61,054 bases of DNA from Companilactobacillus suantsaicola (GCF_004745525.1 NZ_RKLY01000015.1:1-61054); one strand, 5' to 3'. Shown: positions 16,018 through 25,430, counted from the stretch's first letter. A program made the numbers and translations. Notes: generated by a model not told the origin, from the sequence alone.

Positions 16018-17241
16018 CTATTTTGCAAAGTATTTCTTAGCCAAAGTCTTATAAATTTCGATGTATTGTAGATAATCGTCTTCGAAGACAAATTCGTTGA
16101 TTTGGTGGGCACTTTCATTTCCAGGTCCGGCAACTACGACGTCTAGGTCTTGATTAGCACGGACAAATTGTGATGCATCAGTTCCACCAGGTGCTCCGAC
16201 GGTCAAAATATTGGTACCGAGAACTTCTTTATAGCTATCACGCACTAGTTGCATGAAGTCTGAGTCGATATCAGTCTTAACGGGCCAGTTGCTGCTGTCG
16301 AGTTTGAATTCTAGATTCATTCTTGGATTTTCAGCATTCAATTTATCGATCAAAGCCTTTAATTCTTCAATGATCTTGTCATTGTTATATTCAGGAATAG
16401 TTCTAATTTTAGCTGTCAATTCAGCATAATCAGGGATAGTGTTCTCTTGTTCACCAGCATTCATGATGGTAACTGATGGCTTAGTAGTACCTAAAATATC
16501 ATCTTCAACGGAAACTAGTTGTTGGAAGTAATCTTTTTGGGCATTGTAATAAGTTATCAAATTATCAAGGGCGTTGATTCCAGCTTCGGGCATTGAACTG
16601 TGAGCTGCTTTACCACGTGAAACCACTTTATAAGTAACTGAACCCTTGTGAGCACAAAAGGCGGCAAGTCTTGACTCGGCTTTTTTACCATTCGTTTCAA
16701 TCAAGCCATTGTTAACTAATTGTTCCAAAACTAAACGTGATGATGAATTACTTGGTTCACCAACAACTAGAGCGTTCAAATCATTTGCGACGCCCGCTTT
16801 TGCAAGTTGTTGTGCACCTAATTCGCCAATTTCTTCACCAACTGTAGCAATGAACTTAAGGTTGCCGGTAAAGTTAGGATCTTCATTTAATTCAATAAAG
16901 GCGATGGCTAGTCCGGCTAAACCACTCTTCATATCAGATGATCCACGGCCAAAAATTTTTCCGTCGATATGTTTAGGATTGAATGGTCCATAATTCCATT
17001 TACTGTCGTCAACTGTAGCGACAACATCCTGGTGACCAGTGAAGCCAAGAATTTTACCATCGTTATTTTTAATTGTGGCGATTAAGTTGTAACGATTGTC
17101 AGCGTATTTAGTCAATTCAACTTCGATACCATTTTTTTCAAACAAATCTTTTAAGTAGTTTGCAACGATTTCCTCGCGACCATTGACAGTTTCTAGCTTG
17201 ATCAAATCATCTAGAATACTGAGTCTTTGTGCTTTGTCCAT
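16018..17241 (-). CDS. M20-family ArgE/DapE-type peptidase/deacylase
   Basis: This 407-residue zinc-dependent enzyme is of the ArgE/DapE/ACY1 family. Visible motifs are GFTGHQDVVA (metal His and Asp), GRGSSDMKSGLAG (bridging Asp), ATVGEEIGELG (catalytic Glu pair) and the C-terminal GGTDASQF; the dimerisation domain sits between (about 180-300). Family members remove acyl groups from amino acids or from succinyl-diaminopimelate. Which one applies here is not clear. The start at 17241 follows GGAGG; an extension to 17286 is not supported. It is a single gene with terminators on its 3' side. Confidence 0.88.
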   Translation of the reverse strand: MDKAQRLSILDDLIKLETVNGREEIVANYLKDLFEKNGIEVELTKYADNRYNLIATIKNNDGKILGFTGHQDVVATVDDSKWNYGPFNPKHIDGKIFGRGSSDMKSGLAGLAIAFIELNEDPNFTGNLKFIATVGEEIGELGAQQLAKAGVANDLNALVVGEPSNSSSRLVLEQLVNNGLIETNGKKAESRLAAFCAHKGSVTYKVVSRGKAAHSSMPEAGINALDNLITYYNAQKDYFQQLVSVEDDILGTTKPSVTIMNAGEQENTIPDYAELTAKIRTIPEYNNDKIIEELKALIDKLNAENPRMNLEFKLDSSNWPVKTDIDSDFMQLVRDSYKEVLGTNILTVGAPGGTDASQFVRANQDLDVVVAGPGNESAHQINEFVFEDDYLQYIEIYKTLAKKYFAK

Positions 17242-17338
17242 TTTTAATCCTCCAAGATAATGTATAATGTTATTAATAAGTCTCACTTACTATTTTAGTA
17301 TTCTTTAATAGAAAATAATAACAAAAGGGATGTATTTA

Positions 17339-17512
17339 ATGAAATTATTGATGAAAATCGACATGTTTTTAGGAATTGTACTATTAGTCTTAGCACTTTT
17401 AGGTTTTATCTTTAAGTGGTTCACTACCGCTAATGTGATTTCCGCAGCTGTCGCAGGAGCAGTCTTATTGTTGATTGCTGCCACAGCTGACGTCGATAAG
17501 GTACAAAAATAA
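17339..17512 (+). CDS. Small two-helix membrane protein, 57 aa
   Basis: Two membrane helices (about residues 6-24 and 31-50; FLGIVLLVLALLGFIF) make up most of this protein, which ends in the charged tail ADVDKVQK. The start at 17339 is preferred because AAAGGGA lies eight bases upstream; 17330 overlaps it. A terminator follows at once. The family is not recognised. Confidence 0.6.
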   Translation: MKLLMKIDMFLGIVLLVLALLGFIFKWFTTANVISAAVAGAVLLLIAATADVDKVQK

Positions 17513-17546
17513 AAAGGGGACAAATCAATTTGATTTGTCCTCTTTG
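17511..17546. terminator. Bidirectional terminator
   Basis: GGGGACAAATC and GATTTGTCCTC pair around a five-base loop between two convergent small membrane genes. Confidence 0.8.
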
Positions 17547-17548
17547 CG

Positions 17549-17737
17549 TTAATTAACTTTTTTACGTCCCTCAGGAGTATATTTACCTTTTTGATGCTTC
17601 TTATATAAGTAATAAATTAAGCCGACGATTGCTGCTATGACAACTAGTGGCAAAATTACATGTATAAAAATTGAAAACAAGATTAAAGCGATAAAGAAGC
17701 CCAAAACATATTTCCAAATGTTATTGTCTTTGTTCAT
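17549..17737 (-). CDS. Small membrane protein, 62 aa
   Basis: AAGGAG precedes the ATG at 17737. The product has a short polar N-terminus, two adjacent membrane segments (about residues 10-28 and 30-45, ending VGLIYYLYKK) and a basic C-terminal tail (PEGRKKVN). It looks like a small phage-shock or stress-type membrane protein, but I do not recognise the family. Confidence 0.65.
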   Translation of the reverse strand: MNKDNNIWKYVLGFFIALILFSIFIHVILPLVVIAAIVGLIYYLYKKHQKGKYTPEGRKKVN

Positions 17738-17890
17738 TGAATTCTCCTTTTTAATTGTAAGATAATTTTTATTCATTCTAATAGTAAAGTCAAGATAAAC
17801 ATTTTAGTTGACTTTGGAAATCAAACCATGTAGTATAACCTACAATCGCTACCCTCTAAGTATTCGGAACACAAAGGAGGAGTGAATAAT

Positions 17891-18022
17891 ATGAAATATA
17901 GAATTCTTTTAGATCTTAAGGATCAATTATTCACAGCAGTTGATATTAATGATAGCAATCGCTTTGGTAACGGTACAACCATTGAAAAAGCTATCGCTAA
18001 TTTGAAGAATAAAGCTGCTTAA
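17891..18022 (+). CDS. Small HicB-like protein, 43 aa
   Basis: AAAGGAGGAGTG lies upstream of this short ORF. The product is predicted to fold as strands followed by a helix: KYRILLDLKDQLFTAVDI, then TTIEKAIANLKNKAA. That ending is like the helix of HicB-type partial RNase H folds (a Thr-hxEAhxNLK pattern). It is much shorter than full HicB proteins and has no HicA partner or DNA-binding part. A terminator follows 18 bases downstream. Function unknown. Confidence 0.6.
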   Translation: MKYRILLDLKDQLFTAVDINDSNRFGNGTTIEKAIANLKNKAA

Positions 18023-18037
18023 AATATTATTACAAAC

Positions 18038-18070
18038 TGAGTCGAGAAAATTCTCGGCTCTTTTTTTTAT
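18038..18070. terminator. Terminator
   Basis: GAGTCGAG and CTCGGCTC pair around a six-base loop, followed by eight T residues; it lies between the 43-residue ORF and the convergent ybaK gene and overlaps the latter's stop codon. Confidence 0.8.
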
Positions 18071-18573
18071 TCTGGATTGTCGACCGCAAAATCTCCAAAT
18101 TTAGCGTTAACGGATTTTGCCAAGTCATGTGGTTCAACCAAGAGTGATTGCCCAATTTTTCCAGCTGAGACAATAATTTTTTTCGCTTCATCGGCTTCTT
18201 TTGAGAAGTAGATTGGATAGTTGTGCAGTGAATGGATTCCGACAGGACTGTTTGCACCGTGTTCGAAACCACTAGTTTTCACTAAATCTTTTAATGGCAC
18301 CATTCCGACTTTTTTATTACCAGAAATTTTGGCCAATTTTTTGTAGCTGAGGTGCTTATCCAGTGGCAACATACCAACTAATGGGCCAGTTTTATTCCCA
18401 GTTAAGACTAGTGTCTTATAAATTTTATAGCCATCACGAGTCGATTTGTCTGTTACTAATTCCTGAGTATCACCATCAGATTCAGTTTCAAACGTCATCG
18501 GAACGTATGTAACCTTTTGTTTATCGAGGATTTTCTCGACTAATGTTTTTTGAATTTTCTTTTTTTTACTCAT
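18067..18573 (-). CDS. ybaK: YbaK/EbsC-type Cys-tRNA(Pro) deacylase
   Basis: This 168-residue protein belongs to the YbaK/EbsC group of tRNA-editing domains, which hydrolyse Cys mischarged on tRNA-Pro and are related to the prolyl-tRNA synthetase insertion domain. Typical segments are YKTLVLTGNKTGPLVGMLP, LSYKKLAKISGNKKVGMVP (with the conserved Lys) and the TSGFEHGANSPVGI-like loop. The start at 18573 follows TTGGTGA; the longer frame by four codons is unlikely. It is a single gene. Confidence 0.9.
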   Translation of the reverse strand: MSKKKKIQKTLVEKILDKQKVTYVPMTFETESDGDTQELVTDKSTRDGYKIYKTLVLTGNKTGPLVGMLPLDKHLSYKKLAKISGNKKVGMVPLKDLVKTSGFEHGANSPVGIHSLHNYPIYFSKEADEAKKIIVSAGKIGQSLLVEPHDLAKSVNAKFGDFAVDNPE

Positions 18574-18682
18574 TTTCGTCACCAATTCCTAAAACTTAAC
18601 TCTTACTTAGTATATAATAACAAAGCCACTATTTTTATAAAGTAATATAATAATAGTTACCACAGGATAAGGAGCGAGTAAT

Positions 18683-18856
18683 ATGAGTTTTTTTAAAAAA
18701 CATCAAGAAGATCCTGCCGAGAATGATTTTAGTAAAATTTCTTCAGAAATCAAGAATAGTCCTAAAAAATTATCTGAGGCTCAAAAATTATTTAAGAATA
18801 ACGAATCTTTACGAAAAAAAGTAGTTGATGGGAAAAATAATCCCGAAGCGAAATAA
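18683..18856 (+). CDS. Small charged protein, 57 aa
   Basis: AAGGAGCGAG precedes the ATG. The product is hydrophilic, rich in Lys, Glu and Asn (MSFFKKHQEDPAEND, then SPKKLSEAQKLFKNNES), and probably helical or disordered, without membrane segments. A strong terminator follows 20 bases later, which supports a real transcription unit. Family not recognised. Confidence 0.55.
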   Translation: MSFFKKHQEDPAENDFSKISSEIKNSPKKLSEAQKLFKNNESLRKKVVDGKNNPEAK

Positions 18857-18876
18857 AATAAATTAAAGAAGAACCG

Positions 18877-18932
18877 AAAAAAACAGTATCTATCCTAATT
18901 CAAATGAATTTTTAGGATTGATACTGTTTTTG
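18877..18932 (+). terminator. Terminator
   Basis: AACAGTATCTATCCTAA and TTAGGATTGATACTGTT form a long stem with one mismatch, followed by TTTTTG. It ends the small charged-protein transcript. Confidence 0.85.
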
Positions 18933-18977
18933 TATTATGGGAGTTATTTGAATAGGTAATTTTTTATTATGTAATAA

Positions 18978-19066
18978 ATTAGTAGTGACTTCTTGTTTTT
19001 CCCATTTTTACGGTAAGCAGATAAAAAAATAAAACTGGGATCTAGTCCGGAGGACGGCAATTTTAA
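18978..19066 (-). repeat. Family A relative without hairpin, copy A6
   Basis: Read on the minus strand this gives GACGGCAA-flank, CTCCG, then GACTAGATCCC and an AT-rich tail that matches the right flank of copy A4 (50916-50989) closely. The whole hairpin is absent: one CTCCG replaces CTCCG-hairpin-CTCCG. The rest of 18933-19185 shows no gene. Confidence 0.75.
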
Positions 19067-19185
19067 ACTAGCCAATATAAAGAAGTATGGTAACAAGTAT
19101 ACAAATATCATTATAAAATAAAACTAATACTTTTCATAATATAAAACATATGATATTATATAAAAAACGAAATGAGGTGTTAATT

Positions 19186-19587
19186 ATGGGAGTAAGTGTA
19201 GAGAGATATAACTTGATTGAGACGAATATTTTGTTGGATCGATTTTTGACTTATCGTGAGGTTTTTACGGAATACTTTAAAACGATTAAGGTGATTGAAC
19301 GAGGAGAAGCGTTGCGTTATGAAACTTACTCTCGTTTGGTTGAGAATTACATGATTAATGTGCACCAGTTTATCAAATTGTGTAATTCCTATGTCGTCAA
19401 ATATCATCTTGAAAAAAGTTTTCTAGCCGAGGCTTTGAATAATTATTTTGTCAGCATCATTAGTGCGTTGGACTGCTTGGATATCGACAATAACTTGGTT
19501 GATCATCGACGCTTAGAAGCAGCCAAGAAGAAAATTCACGCTAGTGAAGAAAAATTTATGAAATCTATCGGACGTTTAGCAAATTAA
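19186..19587 (+). CDS. Hypothetical helical protein, 133 aa
   Basis: GAGGTG lies upstream of the ATG at 19186; the longer frame from 19150 has no ribosome site. The product is soluble, predicted all-helical, rich in Tyr, Leu and Asn (VERYNLIETNILLDRFLTY; RLVENYMINVHQFIKL), with no recognised motif. A terminator overlaps its 3' end, so it is a single-gene unit. Confidence 0.65.
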   Translation: MGVSVERYNLIETNILLDRFLTYREVFTEYFKTIKVIERGEALRYETYSRLVENYMINVHQFIKLCNSYVVKYHLEKSFLAEALNNYFVSIISALDCLDIDNNLVDHRRLEAAKKKIHASEEKFMKSIGRLAN

Positions 19588-19608
19588 CTGGCTAAACGTC
19601 TTTTTTTT
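19571..19608 (+). terminator. Terminator overlapping the gene end
   Basis: GACGTTTAGC and GCTAAACGTC pair around an 11-base loop and are followed by eight T residues; the 5' arm lies inside the last codons of the gene. Confidence 0.85.
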
Positions 19609-19650
19609 GTCGTTAAATTTTAGTAATCTTAATACAATGGAGGAACTAGT

Positions 19651-20568
19651 ATGATTTGGAAAAAAATTACGGTTGAAATTCCTAACGATTTCGACCCAGA
19701 GATTATTTCTGATGTTCTAATGCGCGTTGGTGCTAATGGGACGGAAATGGTCGATGATGAAAATAACAGTGTCAAAACGAAGATCAACTCTTACTTTGAC
19801 CCAAAAGATTATGATGAAAAGATTTTAAATGATCTGCAACAAGCTATCAACGAATTGCCCCAATTTGGCTTTAACATCACTGGAGTTGAGGTTTCTGTCA
19901 GTGACTTAGATGACAGCGCTTGGCAAAATGAATGGGAGAAGTACTATCATCCTGTCAAAATTAGCCGTTACTTAACCGTTGTCCCTAATTGGGTTGACTA
20001 CCAGCCACAAAACCCTGATGAGCACACTATCGTGATGGATCCCGGCAAGTCCTTTGGTACTGGAACACATCCGACAACCTTTTCTTGTATGCAAGCTTTA
20101 GAGATGATCCTTGGCGATGCCCAATCACTCTACGATGTGGGAACGGGTTCAGGAATCCTGTCAATTCAAGCTCGACAACTTGGCGTTAAGGATATTCAAG
20201 CCTTTGATTTAGATCCAGTTGCAGTTAAAGCTGCTAAGGAGAATCTGCAATTGAATCCCGGTTGTGAGGATATTGAGGTTTTTGAAAACTCATTATTAGA
20301 TGGCGTGAACGGAAAAGTTGACGTGATTGTTGCCAACATTTTGGCCGATGTGATTTTACAATTTATTCCTCAAATCGATTCTCATTTGAATGCCAACGGT
20401 TTTGTCGTCTTATCTGGTATTATTAATGAAAAAGAAGCTTTGATCACGCAAAAAATGGCAGAAATTGGCTTCATAGTTTTGGAAGCTTTCCATTTAAAAG
20501 GGTGGTCAACGTTAATTTGTAGAAGAAAAGAAGAATTCGAGGCAGAAGATGGAGCAATACTTCGTTAA
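19651..20568 (+). CDS. prmA: Ribosomal protein L11 methyltransferase
   Basis: PrmA (305 aa) trimethylates ribosomal protein uL11 using S-adenosylmethionine. The N-terminal substrate-recognition domain (about 1-100) precedes a class I methyltransferase domain with PGKSFGTGTHPTTFSCMQAL, motif I YDVGTGSGILSI and motif IV VANILADVI. Length is usual. It overlaps rsmE by 20 bases, the common prmA-rsmE pairing, so both rRNA/ribosome modification enzymes are translated together with the downstream small membrane gene. Confidence 0.95.
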   Translation: MIWKKITVEIPNDFDPEIISDVLMRVGANGTEMVDDENNSVKTKINSYFDPKDYDEKILNDLQQAINELPQFGFNITGVEVSVSDLDDSAWQNEWEKYYHPVKISRYLTVVPNWVDYQPQNPDEHTIVMDPGKSFGTGTHPTTFSCMQALEMILGDAQSLYDVGTGSGILSIQARQLGVKDIQAFDLDPVAVKAAKENLQLNPGCEDIEVFENSLLDGVNGKVDVIVANILADVILQFIPQIDSHLNANGFVVLSGIINEKEALITQKMAEIGFIVLEAFHLKGWSTLICRRKEEFEAEDGAILR

Positions 20569-21298
20569 AGAAAAAATTGATTCAAATGAATTCAAAATAA
20601 CTGACACAGAAAATTATCAACATATAATTAAAGTATTACGACATAAAATTGGTGATGAGATCTTCTTAGTTGATAAGACTCAAAGTTTGTTTATGGCGAC
20701 AATTAAGGAAATTGATAGTGACGAAAAGACCTTTTTAGTTGAAGTCAAAAAACAAACTCGGGCAACGACTGAATTGCCACTTGGTGTGACGGTCGCTTGT
20801 TCATTATCTAAAAAAGATAAGGTTGAGTGGATCACCCAAAAGGCAACTGAACTGGGAGCAAAACGGATCGTCTTTTTTGATTCTAAATATGCCATCATGC
20901 ATTGGAAGAAAAATGTTGTCGAAAAGAAATTGGTTCGTTTACAAGAAATAGCTAAAAATGCGGCTCAACAGTCAAAACGTCGAGTAATACCTGAGGTTAT
21001 TTATTTGAATAAATTAACTGATTTGATCAATATTAAAGCAGCTACTAATTTAGTCGCCTATGAAGAATCGGCTAAACAAGGTGAAATCTCACTTTTGGCT
21101 CAGGCTTTGAACCAAAATCCGGAATCAATTCTATGTACCTTTGGTCCAGAAGGTGGTTTTGCTCCTGACGAAGTCGACTTTTTAAATGATAATGGTTTCT
21201 TATCGGTCGGATTAGGACCTAGGATCATGCGAGCAGAAACAGCCCCCATGTACTTTCTATCAGTGCTATCATATAAGTATGAACTAACAGTAAAATGA
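20549..21298 (+). CDS. rsmE: 16S rRNA m3U1498 methyltransferase
   Basis: RsmE (249 aa) methylates U1498 in 16S rRNA. It has an N-terminal PUA-like domain (about 1-70, YFVKEKIDSNEFKI) and a C-terminal SPOUT methyltransferase domain with the trefoil-knot motifs TFGPEGGFAPDEVDF and LGPRIMRAETAPMYFLSVLSY. The start overlaps the end of prmA, so translation is coupled. The assignment rests on motif and context. Confidence 0.95.
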   Translation: MEQYFVKEKIDSNEFKITDTENYQHIIKVLRHKIGDEIFLVDKTQSLFMATIKEIDSDEKTFLVEVKKQTRATTELPLGVTVACSLSKKDKVEWITQKATELGAKRIVFFDSKYAIMHWKKNVVEKKLVRLQEIAKNAAQQSKRRVIPEVIYLNKLTDLINIKAATNLVAYEESAKQGEISLLAQALNQNPESILCTFGPEGGFAPDEVDFLNDNGFLSVGLGPRIMRAETAPMYFLSVLSYKYELTVK

Positions 21299-21309
21299 GG
21301 AAATAGAAC

Positions 21310-21651
21310 GTGAAAAAAATTTGGAATGCAGTAGAAAAGTCAAAAACAACTTATATTGCTTTAATCTCAATTATTTTGGTATTTATCATGCCAATTCTCT
21401 TTAATCTCTTTCATCTAGGGAGAACAAATCGAATTATTTGGCTCTTCTTTGTTATAAATATTTTGTTTGCTGCCTTTATCGGTTGGTTCACAAGAAAGTA
21501 TCAGTTATCATTTTTCAATTTAGTTATTTTTCCAGTTATCTTTGTGATCAGTGTCTTCATCAAATATGGACGATACGGTTACTTTTTATCAGGAATTTAT
21601 CTCATACTCAGTATTTTGATTTATTTCTTATTTGAAGATAAAGAAAATTAA
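21310..21651 (+). CDS. Small membrane protein, 113 aa
   Basis: The protein has about four membrane helices (TTYIALISIILVFIMPILF; IIWLFFVINILFAAFIGWF; FNLVIFPVIFVISVFI; FLSGIYLILSILIYFLF) with short basic loops. AGGAAATAG and a GTG start follow rsmE by 11 bases, so it is likely the third gene of the prmA-rsmE unit, ended by the terminator at 21695. I do not recognise the family. Confidence 0.75.
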   Translation: MKKIWNAVEKSKTTYIALISIILVFIMPILFNLFHLGRTNRIIWLFFVINILFAAFIGWFTRKYQLSFFNLVIFPVIFVISVFIKYGRYGYFLSGIYLILSILIYFLFEDKEN

Positions 21652-21694
21652 TTGTAATTTTGCGATAAAGCAATCTATAATAATAGATAAAATT

Positions 21695-21720
21695 AAAAAG
21701 CACTCATTGAGTGCTTTTTA
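21695..21720 (+). terminator. Terminator of the prmA operon
   Basis: AAAAAGCACT pairs with AGTGCTTTTT around a four- to five-base loop; the T-run overlaps the 3' arm. Confidence 0.75.
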
Positions 21721-21739
21721 TTGTAACGGGGTGAATTGA

Positions 21740-23968
21740 ATGAAGAAAAATAAGGATTATACTCCTGAAGAAGTGTTAGATATTTGTCGTGGATATATGA
21801 ACGACGATCACGTGGAATTTGTTAATAAAGCTTACCAGTTCGCGGCCTATGTTCATAAGGAACAAAAACGTGCCACAGGTGAGCCGTACATTATTCACCC
21901 AACTCAAGTTGCACAAATTTTGGCTTCTTTGAATATGGATCCGTATACAGTTGCCGCTGGTTATTTACATGATGTAGTCGAGGATACCAACATTACTCTG
22001 GGGGATGTGAAAGAGTTATTTGGTGATCAGGTTGCTACTATCGTGGACGGCGTGACTAAAATCAGCAAGTATAAATATCACTCTCATCAAGAACTTTTAG
22101 CCGAGAATCATCGTAAGATGCTTCTAGCAACCGCTAAAGACTTGCGAGTTATTATGGTCAAATTGGCTGATCGGTTGCACAATATGCGGACACTAAAAGC
22201 TTTACGTCCTGACAAGCAACGTCGTATCGCTACTGAAACTTTGGAAATTTATGCTCCTTTAGCTGATCGTTTAGGTATCAGTAAGATCAAATGGGAACTA
22301 GAAGATCTGTCTTTGCATTACATCAATCCACAGCAGTATTATCGCATCGTTCACTTGATGAACAGCAAACGTGATCAGCGTGAAGCTTATATCGCTGAAG
22401 CGATTGATTACATTAAGAAAAACGTTGACGCTTTGCACATCAAATATGATATTTATGGACGTCCGAAACACATTTATTCCATCTATAAAAAGATGCGTGA
22501 CAAGCATAAACAATTTTCCGAGTTATATGACTTGCTGGCGATCCGAATTGTGGTTGAATCAGTTAAGGATTGTTATGCAGTTTTAGGTTCGATTCACTCA
22601 AAGTGGAAGCCAATTCCGGGCCGTTTCAAGGATTATATTGCGGTTCCTAAAGCTAACGGCTATCAATCACTCCATACGACGATTATTGGACCTGGTGGAC
22701 AACCACTTGAAGTGCAGATCAGAACGTTTGCCATGCACCAGGTTGCTGAATATGGTGTTGCGGCTCACTGGGCTTATAAAGAAGGAAACTTTGAAGGAGT
22801 TCACCTTGATGAAGATGAACAAAAAATTGATGTTTTCCGGGAAATTCTTGAGTTGCAGGAAAATTCTAGTAATGCATCTGACTTTATGAAGTCAGTCAAA
22901 GGTGAAATTTTCAATGATCGCGTCTATGTCTTTACTCCAGAAGGCGAAGTAATTGAATTGCCAAAAGGTGCGGTAACTTTGGATTTTGCTTATCAAGTTC
23001 ATACCGAAGTGGGTAATCACTCAGTTGGAGCTAAGATCAATGGCAGAATGGTGCCACTTAACTATCAATTGAAAAATGGTGACATCGTCGAGATGTTGAC
23101 GAACTCTAATTCGGAACCAAGCCGTGACTGGGTCAACGTCGTCTTTACTTCGCGAGCCCGCAACAAAATTAAACGTTACTTTAGAACTAAAGACCGTGAA
23201 GAGAACATTGAAATTGGACGTGAACAGATTGAAGAAGAATTAAAGAATCGTTCACTTTCCAGTAAGAAGTATTTGGACAAGAAGCATTTGGAATTGGCAA
23301 TGAAAGTCTTTAATTACACTGATCCAGATGAATTATTCAATGCGGTTGGTTATGGAGAGCTGTCACCAATCAACGTGGTTCACAAGTTGCTTAATGAAGA
23401 TCCTGAAAAGAAGAAGGAAGCTGAGAAGAAGGAACTTGAAGAATCAGTTATTACTAATGAGGAACAGCCTAAACAACCTCAAACTGACAGCCCTAAACTG
23501 CAAAAAGAGCGTAACAATGCCAACAATAGTATTTCTGTTCAAGGAATTGATAATTTATTAATTCGTTTAGCCAAATGTTGTAGTCCAATTCCGGGAGATA
23601 AAATTGTCGGTTATATCACTAAAGGTCGAGGGCTAACAATTCATCGTGCGGACTGTCCAAATGTTCAAAGTGAAGAAGCTAGACGACGTTTTATTGATGT
23701 CAGTTGGGATAATGTGACAAAAGAGAAGCGTTACTCAGCAGAACTTGACATTTACGCTTTTAATCGTAACGGTCTGATCAACGAAATATTGCAAGTAATT
23801 AATTCCAATACCAACACTTTGAATAATGTCATTGGACGCTTGGATAAAGAAAAGATGGCAATTGTGCATGTAAGTATCGGGGTAAATAATAAGGAGCATT
23901 TGGATAGTATTATTTCAAAATTGAAGAATATCCCAAATGTCTATGAAATAAAGAGGACGGTAGCGTAA
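21740..23968 (+). CDS. relA: Bifunctional (p)ppGpp synthetase/hydrolase Rel
   Basis: This 742-residue enzyme makes and breaks the stringent-response alarmone. Domains in order are the HD hydrolase (about 45-200; [21 protein letters not shown]), the synthetase (about 230-360; [20 protein letters not shown]), TGS (about 395-455; [21 protein letters not shown]), a helical and zinc-finger region ([19 protein letters not shown] and the HRADCPN site), and a C-terminal ACT domain. Because hydrolase and synthetase motifs are intact, it is the long bifunctional Rel of Firmicutes. It is followed by dtd four bases later, the usual neighbour. Confidence 0.96.
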   Translation: MKKNKDYTPEEVLDICRGYMNDDHVEFVNKAYQFAAYVHKEQKRATGEPYIIHPTQVAQILASLNMDPYTVAAGYLHDVVEDTNITLGDVKELFGDQVATIVDGVTKISKYKYHSHQELLAENHRKMLLATAKDLRVIMVKLADRLHNMRTLKALRPDKQRRIATETLEIYAPLADRLGISKIKWELEDLSLHYINPQQYYRIVHLMNSKRDQREAYIAEAIDYIKKNVDALHIKYDIYGRPKHIYSIYKKMRDKHKQFSELYDLLAIRIVVESVKDCYAVLGSIHSKWKPIPGRFKDYIAVPKANGYQSLHTTIIGPGGQPLEVQIRTFAMHQVAEYGVAAHWAYKEGNFEGVHLDEDEQKIDVFREILELQENSSNASDFMKSVKGEIFNDRVYVFTPEGEVIELPKGAVTLDFAYQVHTEVGNHSVGAKINGRMVPLNYQLKNGDIVEMLTNSNSEPSRDWVNVVFTSRARNKIKRYFRTKDREENIEIGREQIEEELKNRSLSSKKYLDKKHLELAMKVFNYTDPDELFNAVGYGELSPINVVHKLLNEDPEKKKEAEKKELEESVITNEEQPKQPQTDSPKLQKERNNANNSISVQGIDNLLIRLAKCCSPIPGDKIVGYITKGRGLTIHRADCPNVQSEEARRRFIDVSWDNVTKEKRYSAELDIYAFNRNGLINEILQVINSNTNTLNNVIGRLDKEKMAIVHVSIGVNNKEHLDSIISKLKNIPNVYEIKRTVA

Positions 23969-23972
23969 TTTT

Positions 23973-24410
23973 ATGAAAGTTGTTATTCAACGAGTTTCAC
24001 AAGCTAAAGTCACTGTCGATCAAAAAATCCTTGGTCAAATTGATCAAGGATTTTGTTTGCTAGTAGCTTTTGCAGATGAAGATAACGAAGAAACTATTAA
24101 TTATATGGCGCGCAAGATTGCTAATATGAGGATATTTTCTGATTCTGATGATAAAATGAACTTGTCAATTAAAGATGTGCAAGGTAGCATTTTATCGATT
24201 TCTCAGTTTACACTCTATGCTGATACCAAGCATGGGAATCGACCAAGCTTTACTGGAGCCGGGGACTTTAAGTCTTCGAGTAAAAAGTATGATCAATTCA
24301 ATGAGGCCTTGCGTGCCTTTGATTTAAATGTTGAAACTGGTGAATTTGGAGCAGACATGCAAGTGTCACTTACAAATGATGGACCAGTAACTATTTTAAT
24401 GGAGCGATAA
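23973..24410 (+). CDS. dtd: D-aminoacyl-tRNA deacylase
   Basis: Dtd (145 aa) removes D-amino acids wrongly attached to tRNA. It begins [16 protein letters not shown] and carries the two active-site signatures [19 protein letters not shown] and the C-terminal NDGPVTI (Gly-Pro motif). The ATG lies four bases after the relA stop, so it is coupled to relA and continues into the HAD gene. Length is normal. Confidence 0.96.
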   Translation: MKVVIQRVSQAKVTVDQKILGQIDQGFCLLVAFADEDNEETINYMARKIANMRIFSDSDDKMNLSIKDVQGSILSISQFTLYADTKHGNRPSFTGAGDFKSSSKKYDQFNEALRAFDLNVETGEFGADMQVSLTNDGPVTILMER

Positions 24411-24412
24411 TA

Positions 24413-25036
24413 ATGAAAAGTATTGTTTGGGACTTTGATGATACCATTGCTAATAGTTATCCCGGAATAGTCGCAGCAACACAGGAATCACTTCGGGAAA
24501 ATTTTGGCATTAGTCTATCAAAGGACACTATCTTTAAAGAATCAAAAAAAACATCAGTTAGAAAATACGTCACACAATTGTTACAAGATCAAGACGACGT
24601 TGATGCTGCCGTAAAGGTATTTTACAAAACGTATCATCATGTTGAGAGTCAGTATCATGATAAAATCACACTGATTCCTCACGTTTTAGATGCTTTGGAA
24701 TACTGTGATGAAAAGCACTTTATTCAATTTGTCGTGACACACCGCGATAATTCTATTTTTGATTTAGTTAAGAACCTCGGAGTCGAACACTATTTTAAAG
24801 AAGTTGTCAGCGTTGAGGATGGCTATAAACGTAAACCAGATCCAGATATGTTGAACTATCTGATGACAAAATATGATTTAAAAGCTGAAGATTTATGGGT
24901 GATTGGCGATCGGCAAATCGATGTCGATTTTGGTCGAAGTGTTGGTGCCCACACGATTTTATTGAATGATTCAAAAGTTGATTTTGATTATGATAATAAA
25001 ATTAGTGACTTATTAGAAATTAAAAATTTACTTTAA
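24413..25036 (+). CDS. HAD-type phosphatase, phosphoglycolate phosphatase-like
   Basis: This 207-residue protein carries the HAD nucleophile DFDDT (residues 7-11), the motif II Thr in VVTHRDN and the motif IV acidic stretch WVIGDRQIDVDFGRSVG. A helical cap lies between residues about 15 and 85. Family members dephosphorylate phosphoglycolate or other small phosphates; the substrate is unknown here. It follows dtd with two bases between, in the relA-dtd transcript. Confidence 0.88.
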   Translation: MKSIVWDFDDTIANSYPGIVAATQESLRENFGISLSKDTIFKESKKTSVRKYVTQLLQDQDDVDAAVKVFYKTYHHVESQYHDKITLIPHVLDALEYCDEKHFIQFVVTHRDNSIFDLVKNLGVEHYFKEVVSVEDGYKRKPDPDMLNYLMTKYDLKAEDLWVIGDRQIDVDFGRSVGAHTILLNDSKVDFDYDNKISDLLEIKNLL

Positions 25037-25055
25037 CGAATATGAGGAAACCTGT

Positions 25056-25430
25056 TTGGAAAAATTAACTTACGATCAAATCGTTGCGATTCACTTGGAA
25101 ATAGAATCTGGCGAAGAAATTATTTTTAGCGAAAAAAGACTTCGCAGCAACATTGAATTCTTAAATCAATTTGATGATTTATATTGGTATGCAACCCATC
25201 TGATTTGTACGATTATTCGGGATGATATTTTTGAAAAGTACAATCTTGAAACAGCTTTGATTACATTAGACTTTTTCTTACGTCACAATGGTTATACGTT
25301 AGGCGATAATGATGAACAAAGAAAACAAATGTCTGAGTTATTGCACAATATTCAAACTGCTGATGAGTTAAAAAAGGATGAGTTAGCAGAAATTAGAAAT
25401 ACTTTGAAGGAATTGATCACTAAAGACTAG
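25056..25430 (+). CDS. Hypothetical protein, 124 aa
   Basis: The start is a TTG with GAGGA about eight bases upstream. The protein is acidic, helical, with no signal or membrane segments (KLTYDQIVAIHLEIESGEE; LNQFDDLYWYATHLICTI). It follows the HAD gene by 19 bases and is probably the last member of the relA operon. Family not recognised. Confidence 0.75.
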   Translation: MEKLTYDQIVAIHLEIESGEEIIFSEKRLRSNIEFLNQFDDLYWYATHLICTIIRDDIFEKYNLETALITLDFFLRHNGYTLGDNDEQRKQMSELLHNIQTADELKKDELAEIRNTLKELITKD

